Shown here piece after piece: positions 33,960 through 39,044 of a stretch of 39,044 nt of DNA. The DNA comes from Candidatus Methylobacter favarea (GTDB taxonomy: Bacteria; Pseudomonadota; Gammaproteobacteria; Methylococcales; Methylomonadaceae). Position 1 is the first letter of the stretch; the number at the start of each line of letters is the position of its first letter. The stretch lies in NCBI RefSeq assembly GCF_902806695.1, contig NZ_CADCXN010000065.1, positions 1 through 39,044 on the forward strand. The letters are read 5' to 3'. The translations under genes and the position numbers were made by a program. The notes under the pieces were generated by a model. That model saw nothing but the letters and a program-made list of their open reading frames with translations. It did not search any database and was not told the DNA's origin.

Positions 33960-35900
33960 ATGAGGAATCTGGAATTTAACAAGCAAATGTACGAATATTC
34001 TTTGTGGCGCGCCAAACTGATACAGAGTATAGAAATGTACCATCAATGGCGTAAGCGCTATGGCATGGATAATCCTCACAGCACTGAAACCATTTTAAAT
34101 ATTCTTAACGGTCTGAGCTCCGACCGTATTACCCTGGCTTTTGTAGGGGAATGCTCCCGCGGCAAAACCGAATTAATAAACGCTTTGTTTTTTGCCGGAT
34201 CGGGGGTCAGATTTCTGCGCTCCTTCCCGGAGCACACCACCATGTCGCCAACTGAGTTTTTTTACGATGAAGCGGGCGGCAGTTATATTCGTTTATTGAA
34301 TATTGAAAGCCGTCTTGAAGATATTTCCCTGGCTGAATTCAAGCTAAAACCGGAGCGCTGGACTCACTTTGATCTTAACTGCACCTCGCCGACGCAAATG
34401 CAGGAAGTTTTCAAGGAGCTGATCGCCACCAAACAAGTTGACCGGCAGATGGCCGATAAACTGGGTTTATGGAATGAACGTGAAGCTGCCGAGCAAGGCA
34501 TCATCAATCTAGAAAAGGTAGAAATACCCTGCTGGCGTCATGCCTTGATCAGTTTCCCTCATCCCTTGCTAAAACAAGGCTTATCAATTCTTGACACGCC
34601 AGGCCTGAATGCCGTGGGAACGGAGCCGGAATTAACCCTGAAAATGCTGCCCGGCGCGCAAGCCATTATTTTTGTTCTCGCGGCCGATACCGGCGTCACT
34701 AAAAGCGATCTGGAAATGTGGCTCAATCATGTTTACAGTGCACGAGGCGGCAACAAACAGGGTTTAGCCGTGGTAATGAATAAAATTGACGCCATGTGGG
34801 ATGATCTGGCCGGCGCAAACGGTTATGAAGATGCTATTAAATCCCACATCAAATCCTCGGCCGCCGTTTTAAAAATAGATGAACAGGAAATTTTCCCTGT
34901 TTCCGCCAAACAAGCCCTTTTGGCGAAAGTCAAGGCCGATGATGCCTTACTTAAAAGAAGCCGCCTGAGTGCTTTGGAAAATTATCTTGCCAATGATATT
35001 TTAAAGCAGCGGCGCGCCATTCTGATGCGCTCAATCATAAGAAACATCGGCTTCCTGGTCAATGAATCAGCCAATTTAACTGACACGTCATTAGCAAATG
35101 CAGCCAGCCAGCTTGAGGAATTCAGGAAAATTGATTTTGAAAATCAGGATATGACCGGAAAATTAATGGCCGAAACCCGTGACCGGCAACATATTTATCT
35201 GGCCAATGTCGAAAATTTTCAGGCCAGCTGCCGGGTTTTTAATATTCAGGCCAAAATGCTGATTGACTCATTCGCCAGGGAAAAAATTGATGGCATAATT
35301 AATAGCACCAAGCAGGACATGGCAAAAAGTTTAACCACTTACGGAATGAAGCAAAACATCCGCAAATTATTTGATGAGCTGCGCGATTTGTTGCAAGACT
35401 CCATTGACATTACCAGTGAAACGCGCAGCCTGGTAAAGGCTATCCACAAAAAATTCAAGGATGAATACGGTTTTAAAGGAATCGAACCGCAACTCTTCTC
35501 TATCAGGCAATACCAGTTTGAGCTCGAGCAGGTTTTTGAAGAAGGCGAAGCATTCCGCTCCAGCGCCAAAACCACAATGACGGAACAAAGCATTGTTATC
35601 AATAAACTTTACAGCACCCTTATCGCTAAAGCCAGAAACATTCTAAAACAAGCTCATACCGATGCCACTACCTGGAGCAATGGCGTTTTAACCCCTTTAA
35701 TGCATCAGATTAAAGATCACAAAAAGCAGATTGAAAGCCGTTTGCTCATGCTGAGAAAAATCAATGAATCAAAAGGCAGCGTTGCTGAAAGCATTGCCGC
35801 CCTGGAAGCCGAATTGGAGCCGTTAAAACGGCAACGCAATGAACTGGCTTCAATCATTAAAGCCATGCATCTGGATGCCTGCACATCGGATAAAACATAA
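33960..35900 (+). CDS. Dynamin-family GTPase, no membrane span
   Basis: A 646-residue dynamin-like protein. G1 is GECSRGKT (63-70), a G2 Thr lies in EHTTMSPTEF, G3 is DTPGL (212-216) and G4 is NKID (274-277). The remaining 350 residues are helical: NESANLTDTSLANAASQLEE, the central IRKLFDELRDLL, and a terminal coiled coil with ESIAALEAELEPLKRQRNEL. No membrane helix or amphipathic paddle is obvious, unlike classical bacterial dynamin-like proteins. Bacterial dynamins remodel or protect membranes, some in phage defence; none of this is shown here. ATG start with AAAAGG seven bases upstream. It stands alone, convergent with trmB; no partner dynamin is adjacent. Confidence 0.85.
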   Translation: MRNLEFNKQMYEYSLWRAKLIQSIEMYHQWRKRYGMDNPHSTETILNILNGLSSDRITLAFVGECSRGKTELINALFFAGSGVRFLRSFPEHTTMSPTEFFYDEAGGSYIRLLNIESRLEDISLAEFKLKPERWTHFDLNCTSPTQMQEVFKELIATKQVDRQMADKLGLWNEREAAEQGIINLEKVEIPCWRHALISFPHPLLKQGLSILDTPGLNAVGTEPELTLKMLPGAQAIIFVLAADTGVTKSDLEMWLNHVYSARGGNKQGLAVVMNKIDAMWDDLAGANGYEDAIKSHIKSSAAVLKIDEQEIFPVSAKQALLAKVKADDALLKRSRLSALENYLANDILKQRRAILMRSIIRNIGFLVNESANLTDTSLANAASQLEEFRKIDFENQDMTGKLMAETRDRQHIYLANVENFQASCRVFNIQAKMLIDSFAREKIDGIINSTKQDMAKSLTTYGMKQNIRKLFDELRDLLQDSIDITSETRSLVKAIHKKFKDEYGFKGIEPQLFSIRQYQFELEQVFEEGEAFRSSAKTTMTEQSIVINKLYSTLIAKARNILKQAHTDATTWSNGVLTPLMHQIKDHKKQIESRLLMLRKINESKGSVAESIAALEAELEPLKRQRNELASIIKAMHLDACTSDKT

Positions 35901-35946
35901 ACATAAGACCTAAAAGCGGATGTTATCGCTTGCCTCCGGGTTTAAT

Positions 35947-36636
35947 TTACTCTTTTTTAAAAATCAAATCCCATACGCCATGGCCTAAACGCAGGCCGCG
36001 CTGTTCAAATTTCGTTAATGGGCGATACCCTGGACGCTCACAATAGTCATCGGTGTTACTGATATTGCTCATTCCGGTCTCTGCCGTCAATACCGCCAGC
36101 ATGTTTTCGGCATAATTCTGCCAGTCTGTCGCCGCATGAAAATAGCCGCCGGATGTTAACTTCCTGACTACTAATTCAACAAAATCAGGTCTGACCAGGC
36201 GTCTTTTATGATGCTTCTTTTTAGGCCAGGGATCGGGGAAAAATAAATACACCCCGGCCACACTATTATCGGTAATTTTTTGTTCAAAAATTTCAATGGC
36301 ATCGTGGCAATAGATTCGGACATTATCAAGACTGTGCTGCTCAAGCTGCAACAGCAAGTGCCCGACTCCGGGCCTGTGCACCTCAATGCCGATATAATTT
36401 TTATCCGGATTGGCAGCGGCCATCCTCGCCAGATTGTCGCCGTTGCCGAAACCTATTTCGACATACAGCGGCGCATGGCGGCCAAAAACCCGAGCAAAAT
36501 CATAATCTGCTGTAGGGTCGAGACCATACTTTTCCCAATAATTTGCCAAAGCCAATTGCTGCCCCTGGGTAATGCGCCCTTGCCGGCGGATAAAACTACG
36601 GATTCTTGGAAGGAAAATTTTTTCGGGGAATGACAT
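35947..36636 (-). CDS. trmB: tRNA (guanine-N7)-methyltransferase
   Basis: SAM-dependent enzyme forming m7G46 in the tRNA variable loop. 229 residues from ATG 36636 (MSFPEKIFLPRIRSF). An upstream TTG at 36663 would add nine residues and directly abut the thiSG stop. Motifs: SAM-binding YVEIGFGNGDNLA, YIGIEVHRPGVG, the catalytic FPDPWPKKKHHKRRLV, TDWQNYAENML, and the tail LTKFEQRGLRLGHGVWDL. It is the last gene of the aroG-thiSG-trmB run. Confidence 0.95.
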   Translation of the reverse strand: MSFPEKIFLPRIRSFIRRQGRITQGQQLALANYWEKYGLDPTADYDFARVFGRHAPLYVEIGFGNGDNLARMAAANPDKNYIGIEVHRPGVGHLLLQLEQHSLDNVRIYCHDAIEIFEQKITDNSVAGVYLFFPDPWPKKKHHKRRLVRPDFVELVVRKLTSGGYFHAATDWQNYAENMLAVLTAETGMSNISNTDDYCERPGYRPLTKFEQRGLRLGHGVWDLIFKKE

Positions 36637-36663
36637 AAAGCACTGCGGTAAGGCCCCCTGCAA

Positions 36664-37656
36664 TTAGAAAAATAAACCATCTATAGGAGATGATGCAGAG
36701 GCAAAACGTTTTCGAGGCATGCGGCCTGCCAAAAATGCTTCCCTGCCTGCTTCAATGCCTTTCTTCATGGCCGAAGCCATTAGTATCGGGTTTTGCGCGG
36801 CTGCAATCGCGGTGTTCATCAATACGCCGTCGCAGCCTAATTCCATGGCAATCGCGGCATCAGAGGCCGTGCCTACGCCGGCATCCACTAAAATAGGGAC
36901 ATTGGCATTTTCAACAATGGTCAGGATATTATAGGGATTGCGAATACCCAAGCCCGAACCGATAGGCGCGGCTAAGGGCATGACCGCCACACAGCCGATA
37001 TCCTCGAGTCTTTTCGCGGCAATCGGATCATCATTAGTATAAACCATGACATCAAAGCCATCTTTAACCAGTAATTCAGCGGCTGTATAAGTTGCTGCGA
37101 CATCAGGAAACAAGGTAAGCTGATCGGCCAGCACTTCCAGCTTAACCAGTTTATGGCCGCCGAGCAATTCTTTGGCTAAACGGCAGGTTCGCACTGCATC
37201 TTCTGCCGTATAGCAGCCTGCCGTATTAGGCAGAATGGTGTATTTATCCGGTGAAATGACATCGAGCAAATTAGGCTCGCCCGGAGTCTGGCCGATATTC
37301 GTACGCCGCAGCGCAACCGTTACAATCTGGGCTCCGCTGGCTTCAATTGCCTGCCGCGTTTCCTCGAGGTCTTTGTATTTGCCTGTGCCGACCAGCAATC
37401 TTGATTGGTAAGCGACACCGGCAATAACCAATGAATCTTTCCGGCTGGCCTCATGTTGGCCGCCGCCGATGGCATGAACGATTTCCAGGCGGTCTTCAGC
37501 ATTTAACAGTTGGCTGTCGTATTGGTCGTACGGCAATATTTCCTTATTTAATTCAACCGCAATTTTTTTACCTTTTAGCCCCATGTCCGCAATAACATTA
37601 GCAACCCGGTTGCTTTCAGCAATTTCACGGATTTCACCATTTACATAAATAATCAT
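36664..37656 (-). CDS. Bifunctional sulfur carrier ThiS / thiazole synthase ThiG fusion
   Basis: 330 residues. Residues 1-66 are a complete ThiS ([12 protein letters not shown] start, ending HAIGGG). They run through a short linker (QHEASRKDS) into a complete ThiG (about 75-330: [28 protein letters not shown]-type [15 protein letters not shown], catalytic Lys-172 in [45 protein letters not shown]). In the usual pathway ThiF adenylates the free C-terminal Gly-Gly of ThiS to form a thiocarboxylate; here the glycines are internal. Fusions like this are known from some proteobacteria. The ATG overlaps the aroG stop (ATGA). No TPP riboswitch is seen. Confidence 0.95.
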   Translation of the reverse strand: MIIYVNGEIREIAESNRVANVIADMGLKGKKIAVELNKEILPYDQYDSQLLNAEDRLEIVHAIGGGQHEASRKDSLVIAGVAYQSRLLVGTGKYKDLEETRQAIEASGAQIVTVALRRTNIGQTPGEPNLLDVISPDKYTILPNTAGCYTAEDAVRTCRLAKELLGGHKLVKLEVLADQLTLFPDVAATYTAAELLVKDGFDVMVYTNDDPIAAKRLEDIGCVAVMPLAAPIGSGLGIRNPYNILTIVENANVPILVDAGVGTASDAAIAMELGCDGVLMNTAIAAAQNPILMASAMKKGIEAGREAFLAGRMPRKRFASASSPIDGLFF

Positions 37657-38768
37657 GTGCTTGTTACGCTCCCGAGTGAATCTTTAATGCCAGACTCCTG
37701 CACAGTCACAGCTCTTCGCTCCTGTACCGCGAGAGCCAGATTTTCCAGCATCGGAAAAGTTTCATCCCAGCCCAGACAGCCATCGGTAATGCTTTGCCCA
37801 TAGGCCAGCTTTCGCCCTTTAATAACCTCCTGTTTGCCCGCCTTGAGATGGCTTTCAATCATGACTCCCATAATTCTGCTGTCGCCGCCCGCTATCTGGC
37901 TGGCCACATCATCACCTACAATGAGCTGGCGCTGGTACTGTTTCGAACTGTTGGCATGACTGAAATCAATCATGATATTCGGTTTCAGTTTTGCTTTCTC
38001 CAGCCCTACGGCTACTTGTTCCACACTGAGCGCATCATAATTAGGCCGGTTGCTGCCGCCTCTTAAAATGATATGGGCATCTTCATTGCCTGTCGTTGAG
38101 AAAATGGCCGACTGACCGGCTTTAGTCAGGGACAAAAAGTGATGCGGGCTCATTGCCGCGCCTATCGCGTCAATAGCAATTTTTATAGTGCCGTCAGTCG
38201 CATTTTTAAAGCCTACGGGACAGGATAACCCGGAAGCCAGTTCCCGATGCACCTGACTTTCAGTTGTTCTGGCACCAATCGCGCCCCAGGCAATCAGGTC
38301 CGAGATATATTGCGGGGTGATTAAATCCAGATATTCCGTTGCCGCCGCTACGCCTATGGTGTTCAAATCCAGCAATAGCTGTCTGGCCACACGCAGCCCT
38401 TTATTAATATTAAAGCTGGAATCCAGATCCGGATCATTGATCAGGCCTTTCCAGCCTACGGTGGTACGCGGCTTCTCAAAATAAACCCGCATAACAATCA
38501 ACAGATCGTCTTTTAACTGATCCCTGGCTATTTTCAAAAGACCGGCATACTCATGCGCCGCTTCTGTGTCATGAATGGAACAGGGACCCACCACAACCAG
38601 CAGCCGGTCATCCTTGCCGGTTAATATTTTATGGATGCCTTCTCTTGCCTGCACCGTGGTTTGCGCCGCTGTTTCGTTAATCGGCATTTCATCATGGACC
38701 TGGATTGGCACTATAACTTTCCTGGTTGCGCAGATTCTCAAGTCATCAGTGTTGTATTTAGTTTGCAT
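37653..38768 (-). CDS. 3-deoxy-7-phosphoheptulonate (DAHP) synthase, class I
   Basis: Condenses phosphoenolpyruvate with erythrose 4-phosphate, the entry to the shikimate pathway. 371 residues, AroF/G/H type: an N-terminal regulatory extension with [19 protein letters not shown], then [90 protein letters not shown] and [13 protein letters not shown]. Which aromatic amino acid inhibits it cannot be read by eye. CAGG precedes the ATG by about ten bases. A 9-bp inverted repeat lies 35 bases upstream. It leads the aroG-thiSG-trmB run. Confidence 0.95.
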   Translation of the reverse strand: MQTKYNTDDLRICATRKVIVPIQVHDEMPINETAAQTTVQAREGIHKILTGKDDRLLVVVGPCSIHDTEAAHEYAGLLKIARDQLKDDLLIVMRVYFEKPRTTVGWKGLINDPDLDSSFNINKGLRVARQLLLDLNTIGVAAATEYLDLITPQYISDLIAWGAIGARTTESQVHRELASGLSCPVGFKNATDGTIKIAIDAIGAAMSPHHFLSLTKAGQSAIFSTTGNEDAHIILRGGSNRPNYDALSVEQVAVGLEKAKLKPNIMIDFSHANSSKQYQRQLIVGDDVASQIAGGDSRIMGVMIESHLKAGKQEVIKGRKLAYGQSITDGCLGWDETFPMLENLALAVQERRAVTVQESGIKDSLGSVTST

Positions 38769-38802
38769 GTAGCTATCAACCTGTTGCTTTATTGCAGGAT
38801 TA

Positions 38803-38837
38803 TTGTAAGAACTTGTTATTTTAACTGTTTCTTACAA
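38803..38837. promoter_or_regulatory. 9-bp inverted repeat upstream of the DAHP synthase gene
   Basis: TTGTAAGAA (38803-38811), 17 bases, TTCTTACAA (38829-38837). The arms are perfect. The spacing does not match a TyrR box (TGTAAA-N6-TTTACA), so the binding protein is unknown. It may be an operator or a leader hairpin. Confidence 0.5.
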
Positions 38838-39044
38838 CGCTTTGGTATTTTTTGCGATATGCCCAAGTAGTTTCGTCATTTTTATAATGCCTGAAGCATT
38901 ACAGTTTTTATTCAAAGACTGAGAAGCTGTTTGGAAATTCATCTTTTCGCCCATAAGGTATCAATTTTGATTATGAAATAAATAGTATGAGCACAAAAAA
39001 CGGAAAAAACGTTACCCGAGTAATTTGAGTGAGGGGGCATGGCG
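38838..39044. other. Right-end non-coding stretch
   Basis: No supported gene. A short hairpin TAATGC-CTGAA-GCATTA (38885-38901) followed by CAGTTTTT resembles a weak terminator on the plus strand. The last bases read GAGGGGGCATGGCG, so ATG 39039 could begin the next gene, but the G-rich run is too close to be a good ribosome-binding site. Confidence 0.3.

Noticed and set aside
37650-37660. TPP riboswitch before the thiSG fusion
   Set aside because: The gene overlaps aroG by four bases, leaving no room, and no THI-element pattern was seen before aroG.

Overview
The window is about 39 kb of ordinary bacterial chromosome with a few accessory patches. Gene content and order point to a gammaproteobacterium: recA-recX followed by alaS-lysC, plus lpxB, hemW, trmB, trhP (yegQ-type) and a yadG/yadH-type ABC pair. 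A methanotroph-like member (order Methylococcales) is my best guess, from a ThiS-ThiG fusion, a gnnA/gnnB-type lipid A pair, a di-haem MauG/CCP protein and strong copper handling. That assignment is inference only. No rRNA, tRNA or CRISPR array was seen.

Layout. 1-134 is the 3' end of an unrecognised gene. 176-8208 is a mostly minus-strand housekeeping block (lysC, alaS, recX, recA, lpxB). It is interrupted between alaS and recX by a small accessory pocket (4140-5410) with a frameshifted lipoprotein gene, a possible ribbon-helix-helix protein and a DUF1640-like membrane protein. 8415-12692 holds a VIT-type metal transporter (+), then trhP and a DegT aminotransferase/Gfo-Idh oxidoreductase pair (-) resembling GnnB/GnnA of amide-linked lipid A synthesis. 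12962-14367 is a scar: a truncated CBS-like gene facing a decayed IS30 transposase, then a non-coding stretch rich in inverted repeats. 14368-18388 has a secreted di-haem peroxidase (+), an anchored protein of unknown function and ppx (-). 18529-25581 is a plus-strand run: an ABC-2 exporter, then copper genes (Tat-exported CopA oxidase, CopB, a Cu P-type ATPase). 25635-28456 is rpe-trpE-trpG (-), with a divergent FAH-family gene. 29593-31853 is a PmrAB/QseBC-like two-component system with a perfect PmrA-type box upstream and a duplicated sensor segment. 32015-35900 has hemW, pyrE and a dynamin-like GTPase (+). 35947-38768 is aroG-thiSG-trmB (-).

How they fit together. Chorismate supply (aroG) and its use (trpEG, and prephenate-linked tRNA hydroxylation by TrhP), envelope building (lpxB, gnnAB, a PmrA-like regulator) and periplasmic copper defence are the main themes. 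The most useful second looks are the duplicated sensor with its PmrA box, the fused ThiS-ThiG whose Gly-Gly tail is buried, the gnnA/gnnB pair near lpxB, the putative frameshifts in trhP and in the small lipoprotein, and the soluble dynamin-like GTPase. I found no clear new multi-gene defence or biosynthetic system.
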